Below are positions 8,138 to 17,002 of a DNA stretch of 64,000 nt, in pieces. Location of the stretch: positions 248,001-312,000 of the forward strand of contig NZ_JAAMPU010000107.1 in the NCBI RefSeq assembly GCF_012911565.1, written 5' to 3'. The notes under the pieces were generated by a model that saw nothing but the letters and a program-made list of their open reading frames with translations, searched no databases and was not told the origin of the DNA. Made by a program: the position numbers and the translations under genes. Source of the stretch: Flavobacterium silvaticum (GTDB taxonomy: Bacteria > Bacteroidota > Bacteroidia > Flavobacteriales > Flavobacteriaceae). How positions within the stretch are numbered: the first letter of the stretch is position 1; each line of letters begins with the position of its first letter.

Positions 8138-8647
8138 ATGTTCACTAACGAAACCATCGATACTTCCAATCTTCCACGGTTTGAAGAAATTCCATTGACG
8201 AAACTCAATCTGGCTTACGCAAAAGTCATCGTTATCATGCTGACATTTTTGTTTGTGGTATTCATCGGATTGGCTATCGCAGGTTCTGTTTTCATTGACG
8301 AATGGCAACCGTTCCGTGTGTGGATTTTCTTGGGAGTAGTCTGTGCCATTGCGATTATTTCTTTGTTTGCAGGTATTTCGTTCGTTAAAAAAGGATTTGC
8401 GTTCCGCGAGCACGACGTGGTCTATCGGCACGGCATCATCGCTACGACAACCATGATAATCCCCTATAACCGCGTGCAGCACGTAGCCCTTCATGAAGGT
8501 TTCCTATCCCGGATTTTCGGTTTGGCAAAAGTCCAGGTCTTTACGGCCGGCGGGCATCAGAGCGATCTTGAAATACCGGGAATCGCAAAAGAAGAAGCGG
8601 AAAGTATCAAACAATTGCTCATGAGCAAGATCCGTAAAGAACTTTGA
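8138..8647 (+). CDS. PH domain-containing membrane protein (YdbS-like)
   Basis: The 169-residue protein has two membrane spans at about residues 25-75 and a bacterial PH (bPH2/YdbS) domain after them, seen in the segment VVYRHGIIATTTMIIPYNRVQ. A longer reading frame is open from 8051, but its first 29 codons lie in the AATTTG-type repeat, so the ATG at 8138 is chosen. Together with the next, larger PH gene (1-nt TGATG overlap) it forms the common YdbS/YdbT pair. In Bacillus such a pair protects against a bacteriocin-like peptide; the role in Bacteroidetes is not known. Confidence 0.85.
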   Translation: MFTNETIDTSNLPRFEEIPLTKLNLAYAKVIVIMLTFLFVVFIGLAIAGSVFIDEWQPFRVWIFLGVVCAIAIISLFAGISFVKKGFAFREHDVVYRHGIIATTTMIIPYNRVQHVALHEGFLSRIFGLAKVQVFTAGGHQSDLEIPGIAKEEAESIKQLLMSKIRKEL

Positions 8648-10152
8648 TGCAGCCGGATTTCAGCAAACCACAACGACAATCGAGCATAGGCGTTATCGTC
8701 ATGTTCGCGAACGTACTTGTGGAATATGGCAAGGCCATGGCTCCGTTTATCATCATCATGCTTATCAAGGCCGGAAGCATGACCGCATTGGTTTTCTGGA
8801 TTTCGCTTCCTGCTGTTTTAGTGGTAATTGCACTGATTGCGTGGCTTCGGTTCCGGAATTTTACATTCCAGCTTGACGATATCAATAAGGAATTTGTCCT
8901 CACAGAAGGCATCCTCAACAAAACCCGAATCGTAATCCAATACGATAAAATCCAACAGGTAAATATCAAACAGACACTATTGCAACGATTGATTTCGGTG
9001 TATGCGGTAGATGTGGATACTGCCGGAAGCGTCGATAAAGAAGCAAGTATCAAGGCCGTTTCGCATCAGGTGGCTTTAGGTGTCAAGGAACATCTGATGC
9101 AGAATATCCGTAAAACATCCGTTACTTCATCGGAACAGACTTCAGATGAAACCATAACAAAAGAAGTTCAAACCGAAACGCCAATCCTCAAGATCAGTTT
9201 GTGGAGCCTCATCAAAATTGGCCTGACTTCTAATTATCTAAGGACTTTCGGAGTTATTCTGGCCTTTTTCCTCACCATTTATGAAAATGCCATGCGTGTC
9301 ATGGATGGAACCGGTTACCGTCATCACGATGTTACCGGCTATGTAAAACAAGATTTTACGCTTTCTGTCGGAGCGATACTGGTTGCCGCGATCCTTATTT
9401 TATTCCTGGTCATCAACCTGTTGCGGGTCGTTATCCGATATTTCAATTATACGGTGTCAAAACAGCAAGGCTCATTGTTATTGTCTTTCGGATTGATCAA
9501 CACCAAGAGTACTATCGTCAAGCCGGAAAAAGTCCAGGAAACCTTCGTCACCCAGAATTATTTCCAGAAAAAGCTCGACATCCTCGAACTGCGTATCAAA
9601 CAGGCCACGAACGGACAAGGCGAGAAACACAACAATGCAATTGAAATTCCGGGTTGCGACAAAAAAGAAACCAACCACCTGCTTGAATTACTGTTCCATA
9701 CGATTCCGGAAAAAGGAGTGATGCTCAAACCAAATTACCGCAAACTCGTATTTGCAATTTTCCTCTCGATTGTAGTACCTTTAGGATTATTGCTGATTTT
9801 CCTTCCGGAAGAATTTCTCATTGGTTTCTATTGGATTTTTCCGGTCTATGCAGCATTGCGATTGTTATTGCTGACGGTTGGGTTTTTCAGATACAGATTG
9901 TACATCAACGACCGGTTCATCATCAAGACGAGCGGTGCCTGGGACGTGACAGACCAGATCATTGTTCCGGAGAAGATACAGGCGGTTTCGGTTTCGCAAT
10001 TGTTCTGGCATAAATCGGCAGACATTGGCTACCTGACGCTTCACACTGCTGGGGGAAATTTATCGTTCCAACTTGGCAATTACACGGTCATCAAAGGTTA
10101 TGTGAATAAATGGCTGTATGAGATCGAGAGCGGAGATAGTAACTGGATGTGA
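8647..10152 (+). CDS. PH domain-containing membrane protein (YdbT-like)
   Basis: The 501-residue protein has several membrane spans and three bPH2-type modules, recognisable by repeated motifs of the kind RIVIQYDKIQQVNIKQTLLQ, STIVKPEKVQETFVTQNYFQ and DQIIVPEKIQAVSVSQLFW. This is the layout of YdbT. The ATG at 8647 overlaps the TGA of the preceding PH gene (TGATG); a TTG one codon earlier is less likely. The pair probably forms a membrane complex. It stands between menB and menA but there is no known link to menaquinone synthesis. Confidence 0.85.
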   Translation: MQPDFSKPQRQSSIGVIVMFANVLVEYGKAMAPFIIIMLIKAGSMTALVFWISLPAVLVVIALIAWLRFRNFTFQLDDINKEFVLTEGILNKTRIVIQYDKIQQVNIKQTLLQRLISVYAVDVDTAGSVDKEASIKAVSHQVALGVKEHLMQNIRKTSVTSSEQTSDETITKEVQTETPILKISLWSLIKIGLTSNYLRTFGVILAFFLTIYENAMRVMDGTGYRHHDVTGYVKQDFTLSVGAILVAAILILFLVINLLRVVIRYFNYTVSKQQGSLLLSFGLINTKSTIVKPEKVQETFVTQNYFQKKLDILELRIKQATNGQGEKHNNAIEIPGCDKKETNHLLELLFHTIPEKGVMLKPNYRKLVFAIFLSIVVPLGLLLIFLPEEFLIGFYWIFPVYAALRLLLLTVGFFRYRLYINDRFIIKTSGAWDVTDQIIVPEKIQAVSVSQLFWHKSADIGYLTLHTAGGNLSFQLGNYTVIKGYVNKWLYEIESGDSNWM

Positions 10153-10156
10153 TTTC

Positions 10157-10287
10157 GGTTAACGGTTAACAGATAACGGTAAAGAGGAAACTGTCAACAA
10201 TGATGGCATAAAAGTAAAAAGGAAACGAATATAAATTTATAACACCAGCAGTTCCAACTGTTACTTGTTAACCGTTAACTGTTAACC
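10157..10287. repeat. Inverted repeat whose arms are tandem 7-nt GGTTAAC units
   Basis: The left arm (10157-10184) divides exactly into heptamers GGTTAAC, GGTTAAC, AGATAAC, GGTAAAG. The complement of the right arm (10260-10287) divides into GGTTAAC, AGTTAAC, GGTTAAC, AAGTAAC. The loop is about 75 nt. The element fills the gap between the YdbT-like gene and menA and ends 8 nt before the menA ATG. Confidence 0.75.
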
Positions 10288-10295
10288 CCAAAAAC

Positions 10296-11240
10296 ATGAA
10301 ACACTGGATCGAAGCCGCCCGCCTCAGAACACTTCCCTTATCGGTTTCCGGAATACTCATAGGCTGTTTTTACGCCATGTCGCAAAGTATCTTCAACTGG
10401 AAGATCGTCATACTGGCTTTGAGCACGACGCTCGGGTTGCAGATTCTTTCGAATTTCGCCAATGATTACGGCGACGGGGTCAAAGGAACCGACAACGAAG
10501 ATCGCATCGGGCCCAAACGCGCCATCCAGAGCGGCGTGATTTCCCCGGCGGAAATGAAACGCGCCATGATACTCACATCGGTACTGACGATGATTTCGGC
10601 CATTGCCCTGATTTACTTTTCATTTAAGGAACAATACCTGATCTATTCCGTATTCTTCCTGTTCCTGGGCTTTCTCGCGGTGGCATCCGCTATTCGGTAT
10701 ACGGTTGGGAATTCGGCTTACGGCTATCGAGGATACGGCGATTTGTTCGTTTTGATCTTCTTCGGATATGTAAGCACGCTTGGGATCTACTTTATGTTCG
10801 CCAAGGAATTCTCGGCCCATTTGTTTTTGCCTGCGACCGCCGTCGGATTCCTAAGTGTCGGGGTTTTGAACCTGAACAACATGCGCGATGAAGCTTCCGA
10901 CAAAAAAGCCGGAAAGAATACCATCGTAGTCAAAATAGGAGGAGAGAACGCCAAGAAATATCATTTCTTCCTGATTATTTCAGCCATGGTTCTGGTCATT
11001 GTTTTTTCTATCCTTGAAGATTTCAGGCCTGACCAATACATATACCTGATTGCTTATTTTCCTTTAATCAAGCATTTAATCCGCGTCTACAAAAACAAAG
11101 AGCCACGCGCCCTTGATCCGGAGTTGAAGAAATTGGCCATCAGTACGTTCCTGTTGTCAGTACTGTTATCGCTTTCGCTGATATCATTCATCCAGGATTG
11201 CATCGTCCAGTTTTTCACCGCCATATCGAATAATCTTTAA
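10296..11240 (+). CDS. menA: 1,4-dihydroxy-2-naphthoate polyprenyltransferase (MenA)
   Basis: The 314-residue integral membrane UbiA-family enzyme attaches the polyprenyl chain to 1,4-dihydroxy-2-naphthoate, with loss of CO2, giving demethylmenaquinone. The first Asp-rich prenyl-diphosphate motif is seen as NDYGDGVKGTDNEDRIGPKR and the second as NNMRDEASDKKAGKNT. About eight membrane spans are predicted by eye. It belongs with menD, menB and menE in this window. Confidence 0.95.
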   Translation: MKHWIEAARLRTLPLSVSGILIGCFYAMSQSIFNWKIVILALSTTLGLQILSNFANDYGDGVKGTDNEDRIGPKRAIQSGVISPAEMKRAMILTSVLTMISAIALIYFSFKEQYLIYSVFFLFLGFLAVASAIRYTVGNSAYGYRGYGDLFVLIFFGYVSTLGIYFMFAKEFSAHLFLPATAVGFLSVGVLNLNNMRDEASDKKAGKNTIVVKIGGENAKKYHFFLIISAMVLVIVFSILEDFRPDQYIYLIAYFPLIKHLIRVYKNKEPRALDPELKKLAISTFLLSVLLSLSLISFIQDCIVQFFTAISNNL

Positions 11241-11260
11241 TCCACCGTACCCATATTGAT

Positions 11261-11281
11261 TGTTAACATTAATTATTAATT
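11261..11281. repeat. Short run of three heptamers before the MBL hydrolase gene
   Basis: TGTTAAC, ATTAATT and ATTAATT follow each other without gap and end 3 nt before the ATG at 11285. There is no matching second arm. It resembles one arm of the heptamer hairpins at 10.2 and 54.9 kb, but three AT-rich units can arise by chance. Confidence 0.35.
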
Positions 11282-11284
11282 AAA

Positions 11285-11962
11285 ATGAAAATCACCTATC
11301 TAGGTCACGCCTCACTTCAAATCGAGACCGGCGGACGTCATATAATCGTTGATCCATTTATCTCTGCAAACGAACTCGCGGCCCACATTGACCTCGATTC
11401 ACTAAAAGCCGATTATATATTACTCACACACGCACACGGAGACCACATCCTGGACGTAGATGCCATTGCCGCACGGACAGGCGCACTCATCGTTTCAAAT
11501 CCTGAAATCGCCGGACATTACGCTTCAAAAGGCTACAAAACCCACGGCATGAACCACGGCGGAACCTGGGAACTCGATTTCGGAAAGGTCAAATATGTCA
11601 ACGCCATTCATTCCAGTTCATTTCCGGACGGTTCTTATGGTGGAAATCCCGGAGGTTTCATCATCGAATCGGAACACAAAACCATCTACATTGCAGGCGA
11701 TACGGCTTTGACGTATGACATGAAACTCATTCCGTTGCGCTACAAACTCGACCTGGCCATTTTACCCATCGGAAGCAATTATACCATGGATGTCGATGAC
11801 GCCGTGACCGCTTCGGATTTCGTGGCATGCAACAAAATCCTTGGGTATCATTTCGATACGTTCGGCTACATCAAAATCAACAAAGAAGATGCAAAGCGCA
11901 AATTCAGCCAAGCCGGAAAGGAACTCATTTTATTACCGGTTGGTGATTCCACCGAAGTTTAG
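11285..11962 (+). CDS. UPF0173-type metal-dependent hydrolase (MBL fold)
   Basis: The 225-residue protein is a metallo-beta-lactamase-fold hydrolase of the UlaG/UPF0173 type. It has the metal motif HAHGDH in LLTHAHGDHILD, then the further metal ligands at GDTALTYDM and YHFDTFG. The substrate is unknown. The gene follows menA by 44 nt on the same strand, and in related bacteria genes of this family are often seen near men genes; this suggests co-transcription rather than a proved role in quinone synthesis. Confidence 0.88.
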   Translation: MKITYLGHASLQIETGGRHIIVDPFISANELAAHIDLDSLKADYILLTHAHGDHILDVDAIAARTGALIVSNPEIAGHYASKGYKTHGMNHGGTWELDFGKVKYVNAIHSSSFPDGSYGGNPGGFIIESEHKTIYIAGDTALTYDMKLIPLRYKLDLAILPIGSNYTMDVDDAVTASDFVACNKILGYHFDTFGYIKINKEDAKRKFSQAGKELILLPVGDSTEV

Positions 11963-12014
11963 TTAGATTTGCATTTTGAAGCTGTTTCCGGTATTCCGCT
12001 TTTAGCTTTTTTTG

Positions 12015-12089
12015 AAAAATGCTGTTTTGTTAACGGCAAAAGGAGCTTCTTTTAGTCGCTCTTTTGCCGTAACCCAACAACGCATTTTT
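12015..12089. repeat. Nested inverted repeat between the MBL and TPR genes
   Basis: An outer pair (AAAAATGC at 12015-12022 with GCATTTTT at 12082-12089) encloses an inner stem of 13 bp with one bulged G (12033-12046 with 12058-12070) and an 11-nt loop. It could act as a terminator for the menA/MBL unit, but no U-tract follows the stem, and the flanks (AGC-T-rich left, GGCT-rich right) suggest a decayed larger palindromic repeat. Confidence 0.55.
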
Positions 12090-12132
12090 CTGCAAAAGGC
12101 TAACCGCTGCAACCCGGGCTAGGCTGTATTCT

Positions 12133-13332
12133 ATGAAAGCACCTTTTTTACTTCATTTTGCAATCGGTTTTTTTAGCCTGTCTGCAATCGCCCAAAGCGG
12201 CTATTGGGATCGCGAGCGCGCCACGACCAAGGAATTCATCGTTCCGGCCGGCGACCGCGTCATTGTAAAGACCCAGAATTTTCCGGTCGGCACTACAGAA
12301 GTCGTCTATCGCATCACCGTGCTCGACGACAACCAGAAAATGACCAATAACCTCGGCGCCGTACTCAAGGCAATCCCGGATCCATCGGGGATTTCACAAG
12401 GAACAGGTGCTTCGATCCAATTGCTTTCGACCGTATCGGGAAAAGACGAATGTACATATGCCATCTTTACCGACAAAGCCAAAGCAGATGCTTACAAAAC
12501 TTCCGGAAAACCGGACGGTGCCTGTATCAGTCAACCGAACCCAATCAGTAAGGAAGCCAAAGTAATAGGTGGAAAATCGGCCTGTCTAAACAAGCAATTC
12601 CTGTATTTCGCTTTTGAAAGCGACAACTGGTTCATGCGCCAGAAAATCGTGCTCGAAGTAGTGCCATGGGTAGATTTCAAAGCCAGTACAGGCTGGACCA
12701 ATGAGAACAAACTCGCCATCCTCAATCTGTGTAAAAGCTCGAACCTTGCCGGTTTGATGATCCGGCCGGACGATTTGTGCCTTTGTATTCTTGACAAATT
12801 CACCCAGAAATACACGTTTGCCGAATACAGCAATTTACTTGTGACGGAAAAATCAAAATTGTTCCGCGACTTCGGGGCAGCCTGTCTGGACAGCAAATCC
12901 ACGTCGAATAAAAGCGTGCTTGAAACCGCAAGGCAGGATGCGGAGAAACACTTTACCAATAAAAATTACGAACAGGCGATCAACCTGATGCAATCGGCGA
13001 TCATAGCCAGCGGAAACGGAACGGCTACCGATTACAATATGCTGGCGAAATACTATCTGTACAGCAGGCAATACCAACGTGCCAAGGCCGCTTTGGACGA
13101 AGCCGAGAAAAAGGACAATGCCGATTTACTCGTAAAACTCAACATGGCGCATTATTACCTGCTCACAGATGATTACAGGAAAGCGAAGGAAATCCACGAA
13201 AAATTCATGAAACAGAATATATCGGCCAAAGAAAGCTGGACTGACAGGACGCGAGAGGATTTCATCGACTTCAATAAAGCCGGGATCGCGAGTGAGGATT
13301 TTTACCGCATTTTGAAGTTGTTCCCGAATTAG
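12133..13332 (+). CDS. Exported protein of unknown function with C-terminal TPR-like repeats
   Basis: The 399-residue product begins with a signal peptide (about 1-20, ending near AIAQSG). The first half is a beta-rich domain I do not recognise, with several Cys residues. The second half (about 250-370) has helical repeats of the TPR kind, with segments such as YNMLAKYYLYSRQYQRAKAA and MAHYYLLTDDYRKAKEIHEK. It probably works in the periplasm through protein contact. It starts a group of genes (12.1-16.8 kb) that sits inside the men region without an evident link to it. Confidence 0.75.
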   Translation: MKAPFLLHFAIGFFSLSAIAQSGYWDRERATTKEFIVPAGDRVIVKTQNFPVGTTEVVYRITVLDDNQKMTNNLGAVLKAIPDPSGISQGTGASIQLLSTVSGKDECTYAIFTDKAKADAYKTSGKPDGACISQPNPISKEAKVIGGKSACLNKQFLYFAFESDNWFMRQKIVLEVVPWVDFKASTGWTNENKLAILNLCKSSNLAGLMIRPDDLCLCILDKFTQKYTFAEYSNLLVTEKSKLFRDFGAACLDSKSTSNKSVLETARQDAEKHFTNKNYEQAINLMQSAIIASGNGTATDYNMLAKYYLYSRQYQRAKAALDEAEKKDNADLLVKLNMAHYYLLTDDYRKAKEIHEKFMKQNISAKESWTDRTREDFIDFNKAGIASEDFYRILKLFPN

Positions 13333-13353
13333 TTGACGGATGACGGTTTTGGA

Positions 13354-13382
13354 TTGCCGTCCTGAAATTTTGAGTAACTTCG
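13354..13382 (+). promoter_or_regulatory. Possible promoter of the lipoprotein pair
   Basis: TTG at 13354-13356 and TAACTTCG at 13375-13382 are 18 nt apart, a suitable spacing for a Bacteroidetes -33/-7 pair. The -7 box differs from TAnnTTTG by one base. The ATG follows at 13406. Confidence 0.4.
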
Positions 13383-13405
13383 GGTAAAAATCAGGCAGTT
13401 ATCTT

Positions 13406-13876
13406 ATGAAATACATAGCGGCTTTTTTACTGTTTTCTCTAATCGGCTGTAAACCGAAAATGCCACCTGATTTTTCCATCGTTGGAGATTTCGATGTCGA
13501 CACATATAATTCTCAAACCGGAATTTTTACCAGATATTATGTGATGAAGCCTCTGGCTGTAGTCAAGATGGAATTGACGGCAGATGAAAAACAGGAACTC
13601 TTTGATTATTGTGAAAAAATTGATTTCTTTAGTTTTCCTTCTGAATTCCAATGCGATACATTGCATCCCGGTGGAATCATTCCAAGTTCATCCATAGAAA
13701 TCCAGATTCGGGCAAACGGCATCATAAAAGGATCAAGAACAAGTACTTATTGTGATACCAAACTACAAATGGAAAAAGAAAAAAAACTCTATCTGCTATA
13801 CGATAAGCTTTGGAATATGATTGAAAAAAAGGCCGCCTATAAATCAATCCCACCTGCAGATGTAATCCGACTGTAA
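13406..13876 (+). CDS. Lipoprotein of unknown function, first of a tandem pair
   Basis: The 156-residue product has a lipoprotein signal with lipobox LIGC (Cys at about 15), so it should be anchored to a membrane after export. I do not recognise the family. It shares order and several segments with the next gene: IGCKP near the start, a YNSQTG.. segment, a DEKQELFDYCEKIDF-type helix, and a final IPPADVIRL-like end. Three nucleotides separate it from its sister gene, so the two were made by tandem duplication and are probably co-transcribed. Confidence 0.75.
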   Translation: MKYIAAFLLFSLIGCKPKMPPDFSIVGDFDVDTYNSQTGIFTRYYVMKPLAVVKMELTADEKQELFDYCEKIDFFSFPSEFQCDTLHPGGIIPSSSIEIQIRANGIIKGSRTSTYCDTKLQMEKEKKLYLLYDKLWNMIEKKAAYKSIPPADVIRL

Positions 13877-13879
13877 ACA

Positions 13880-14359
13880 ATGAAAGTTATTGTGTACTTA
13901 GTAACAATTATACTGGTAATAGGCTGCAAGCCAGATTCCGCAATGCCGGATGATTTCAGCTTCCGGATCACACATGGAAAACAGGTATACGATTCAAAGT
14001 CCGGAATGTTGTCACGAAAGTACATTAAAAGCCATACGAAATCGGTTCGTATTGAACTGTCTGAAAGCCAAAAACAGGCTGTCTTTGACTATTATAGAAA
14101 AATAGGATTTTTAAGTTTCCCGGTTTCATTCGAGTGCGATCCGAAAAAACAAGCCTATGATCCGGGCCAGAGAGAACTTGAAATAGAAATCGTGGCGAAT
14201 GGCATAAATAAAGCCTCGAAGTCAGAAAATCAATGTGCCTGTAAACTCGAAGCGAAAAAAGAACGTCAGCTTGTAAACCTTGGCAATTACATTTTCAATA
14301 TTCTGGTCAAAAGCGAGGAATACAAAAAATTACCACCGACAGATTATACCCATCTGTGA
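13880..14359 (+). CDS. Lipoprotein of unknown function, second of a tandem pair
   Basis: The 159-residue product has a lipobox VIGC (Cys at about 16). It is a divergent copy of the preceding protein: ESQKQAVFDYYRKIGFLSFP aligns with DEKQELFDYCEKIDFFSFP, and LPPTDYTHL at the end aligns with IPPADVIRL. The two pairs of Cys in the centre (in FECDPKK and QCACKLE) partly match those of the sister protein. Function is unknown; an outer-membrane or periplasmic location is inferred from the lipobox only. Confidence 0.75.
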   Translation: MKVIVYLVTIILVIGCKPDSAMPDDFSFRITHGKQVYDSKSGMLSRKYIKSHTKSVRIELSESQKQAVFDYYRKIGFLSFPVSFECDPKKQAYDPGQRELEIEIVANGINKASKSENQCACKLEAKKERQLVNLGNYIFNILVKSEEYKKLPPTDYTHL

Positions 14360-14376
14360 TTTCAGTATACTTTTAA

Positions 14377-16839
14377 TTATCCCTGAAAATCATCATCGCC
14401 ACCGCCATTCTCTCTTTGCGGACGGTTTTCCCTGTCATTCTTCTGACGGTTGAATCTGTAAGTCAATGAAAATGTCACCTGACGCACACGCCATTGCATT
14501 TCTGAATGAGAATCGAGAACGCCCGGTAAATACGTATCGGTAATCCTTTTACGCGAGTTGAAAACATCCTGTACGTTTAGGGCGACTGTCGCTTTATCTT
14601 TTAAGATGTCTTTACTGAAACCTAAGTTCATACTGGGCACACCAAGGTTTTTACCCTGAGCGGTTTTTTGCGGGCCGTTGTAGTTGAAATTCGTCTGCCA
14701 GTCAATTTTGTATGGAAGAGTCACTTTGGAAGACAGACGCGTGCTCCAGGTGTAGGCCGTATTGTCAAGGTTTTCTGTTATTACAATGCCATCAGAATCC
14801 GTATACGAATAATCGCCTTTGGTTTCTACCCGGAAGAAGTTGAAATTGGAATTGATCTTCCACCACTTATATGGGGAATAATTAAGCGTGAATTCAAAAC
14901 CGAAACGGTATTCGAGCCCCAGGTTCACCGGTGTCGAAAGTATTACCGGTGTTTGCGAACCATCTTCATTAGTGACAAACTCGCCTGATTCACGTCGGAT
15001 GAACTGGAATGAATCGGTAGTGCGGTTGATATAGGCCGATGTACTTAAGGTAAGCTTCTTCCAGCGTTTGAGATAGCCAAGATCGAAGGCATCGGTAAAC
15101 GAAGGATCCAGATCCGGATTTCCCTTGAAAAGGTTGATATTGCTGGAATAATTGGAGAACGGGTTGATAAACCTGCCGCGCGGTCTTGATATGCGTCGGC
15201 TGTAGTTTAATGAAACTGTGCTTTCTTCAGCTATCTGATAGGTAAGGAAAGCGCTGGGGAAGAAATTGTTGTAGTGTTTGTTGTTGAAATCCTGGTTCTG
15301 CAACTGGTTGATATCGATATTGGAATCTTCCCAACGCAAGCCCAGCAAATAAGAAAACTTACCCACTTTAGAGCCGAATTGCGTATATATCGCATTGATT
15401 TTTTCTTTGTAGATCAAATGATTGGTATATCGCAAATCCGGATTATAACCTGTTCCGACTGCCAGTGTATCTACACGGAAATCCGTATCGAGGCTGTTGT
15501 ATTCTCCTTTGAAACCCGCCTCGAACTGGCTGTCTTTCCCAATCGGAAGTACATAATCGGCCATGATGACGTTGCGGTTCTGGATTTCTTTGTTGGTGGT
15601 AAGCTGGTCTCCGTAATTTATAGCGGAATCGTCATGGTCCTGGTTTAGGGCAAACGAAGCATTCAAGGTAAGTTTGTGCCCTTCTTTCTTGAAATTGTGG
15701 ACTAAAGTCGAGGTGTATTCCACATTTTGCTCGCCTCCGGTCTGATCGTTGAAGCGTTGGGTCTGGCCGGTGAAATTCTGATTGGCATCGTAATTATAGT
15801 AATCAACTGTTTCCGGGTTCTGGTTTGAATTGCGCCGAAGGTTGAGCGCATTGGTCCAGGTGGTCTTATCGGTCAGGAACCAGTCGAACCCGTAATTGGC
15901 ATTATAACCTTTGTTGAGACGTTCGTTTTCACGGCGTTCGTCAATGTAGTTTCTGGTGGAATTATCCGCATTTAAATATCTGGTATCGACCTGCGTATTT
16001 CCGGGATTGTTTCGGTAGTTGTATCCGATGGTCGCAAAAAAATTGACTTCTTTCTGCTTGAAATTCACGTTGCCGGACAAACCGTAATTTTCAGGATCCC
16101 CGACGGTTCCTATCAAGGTTCCGTTCAATCCCATGTTCTTTCCTTTTTTGAGGATGATGTTGAGCAATCCGCCACCACCTTCTGAATCATAGCGCGCCGA
16201 CGGATTCGTAACGACTTCTACTTTATCGATGGCATCTGCCGGGATAATCTTCAGGGCTTCGGTGATGTTGATGGCATTCGACGGCTTTCCGTCAATCAGT
16301 ATACGGACATTTTCATTTCCGCGAAGGGCGATGGTTCCGTCCGGATCGACGGTCACAGAAGGTATGTTATCAAGCACATCGCTGACCGTTCCGCCTTTGA
16401 CCATCAAATCCTGGCCCACGTTGTAGACTTTTTTATCGAGTTTGATTTCGACCGAAGTACGTTCGGCGCGTACGGTCACTTCACTCAGCATCTGTGCATC
16501 TTCCGACAGGCCGATGCTTCCCAGATTCGTATCGGAATTCAATACTTTTCCTGTCATCTTGGACGATTGGAACGATATGAATTCAAAGCTGATATCATAT
16601 GTCCCGGCAGGAACATCTATGCTGAAACTTCCTTTGGAATCTGTAATGCCACCCGCAATGGGCTTGGTCTGTCCCGGCTGGAAGAACGTTATGGTCGCAT
16701 ATTCAAGTGGCTGCTTGCTGATTTTTTCAACTATGTTACCGCTTACCTTGATTTTTGGTCCCGAATTACCCGGTTGTGCATATATAAACGATGAAAGAAG
16801 GAGTAGAGAGGTAACGAACAGTACTTGAATGGATTTCAT
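14377..16839 (-). CDS. TonB-dependent receptor-like outer membrane beta-barrel protein
   Basis: The 820-residue protein has a signal peptide, then a carboxypeptidase-regulatory-like (CarboxypepD_reg) domain at about 25-110, a plug domain at about 120-230 (VSDVLDNIPSVTVDPDG, RILIDGKPS) and a large C-terminal beta-barrel of the OMP_b-brl_3 type ending in VTFSLTYRFNRQ plus a polar tail. It should take up or export a compound through the outer membrane; the substrate cannot be told, and no SusD partner is beside it. A start 11 codons further upstream is possible, but the residues from M at 16839 form a proper signal peptide. A -7 box lies at 16872-16879. Confidence 0.88.
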   Translation of the reverse strand: MKSIQVLFVTSLLLLSSFIYAQPGNSGPKIKVSGNIVEKISKQPLEYATITFFQPGQTKPIAGGITDSKGSFSIDVPAGTYDISFEFISFQSSKMTGKVLNSDTNLGSIGLSEDAQMLSEVTVRAERTSVEIKLDKKVYNVGQDLMVKGGTVSDVLDNIPSVTVDPDGTIALRGNENVRILIDGKPSNAINITEALKIIPADAIDKVEVVTNPSARYDSEGGGGLLNIILKKGKNMGLNGTLIGTVGDPENYGLSGNVNFKQKEVNFFATIGYNYRNNPGNTQVDTRYLNADNSTRNYIDERRENERLNKGYNANYGFDWFLTDKTTWTNALNLRRNSNQNPETVDYYNYDANQNFTGQTQRFNDQTGGEQNVEYTSTLVHNFKKEGHKLTLNASFALNQDHDDSAINYGDQLTTNKEIQNRNVIMADYVLPIGKDSQFEAGFKGEYNSLDTDFRVDTLAVGTGYNPDLRYTNHLIYKEKINAIYTQFGSKVGKFSYLLGLRWEDSNIDINQLQNQDFNNKHYNNFFPSAFLTYQIAEESTVSLNYSRRISRPRGRFINPFSNYSSNINLFKGNPDLDPSFTDAFDLGYLKRWKKLTLSTSAYINRTTDSFQFIRRESGEFVTNEDGSQTPVILSTPVNLGLEYRFGFEFTLNYSPYKWWKINSNFNFFRVETKGDYSYTDSDGIVITENLDNTAYTWSTRLSSKVTLPYKIDWQTNFNYNGPQKTAQGKNLGVPSMNLGFSKDILKDKATVALNVQDVFNSRKRITDTYLPGVLDSHSEMQWRVRQVTFSLTYRFNRQKNDRENRPQRENGGGDDDFQG

Positions 16840-16871
16840 AAAGGGATTTTTCCGGTTGGCCCGACAGACCA

Positions 16872-16879
16872 CAAAAATA
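16872..16879 (-). promoter_or_regulatory. Bacteroidetes -7 box upstream of the TonB-type receptor
   Basis: The minus strand reads TATTTTTG, an exact TAnnTTTG match 32 nt before the ATG at 16839. It supports that start, since the alternative upstream ATG at 16872 would overlap the box. Confidence 0.55.
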
Positions 16880-16970
16880 GCCGATGGTTTAGGCGTCAGA
16901 TGCTAAAGGTTTGTTAAAGATTGGTTATCAAAATGGCTATGGATTTGGCCGGAATCGTTTGAAAAATCGC

Positions 16971-16978
16971 TATCTTGG
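16971..16978 (+). promoter_or_regulatory. Possible -7 box for the CPBP/menE unit
   Basis: TATCTTGG has one mismatch to TAnnTTTG and lies 24 nt before the ATG at 17003; a TTTG occurs 23 nt upstream of it. This is a weak candidate. Confidence 0.35.
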
Positions 16979-17002
16979 AGGCACAAAATTCCAAACAGCT
17001 TT

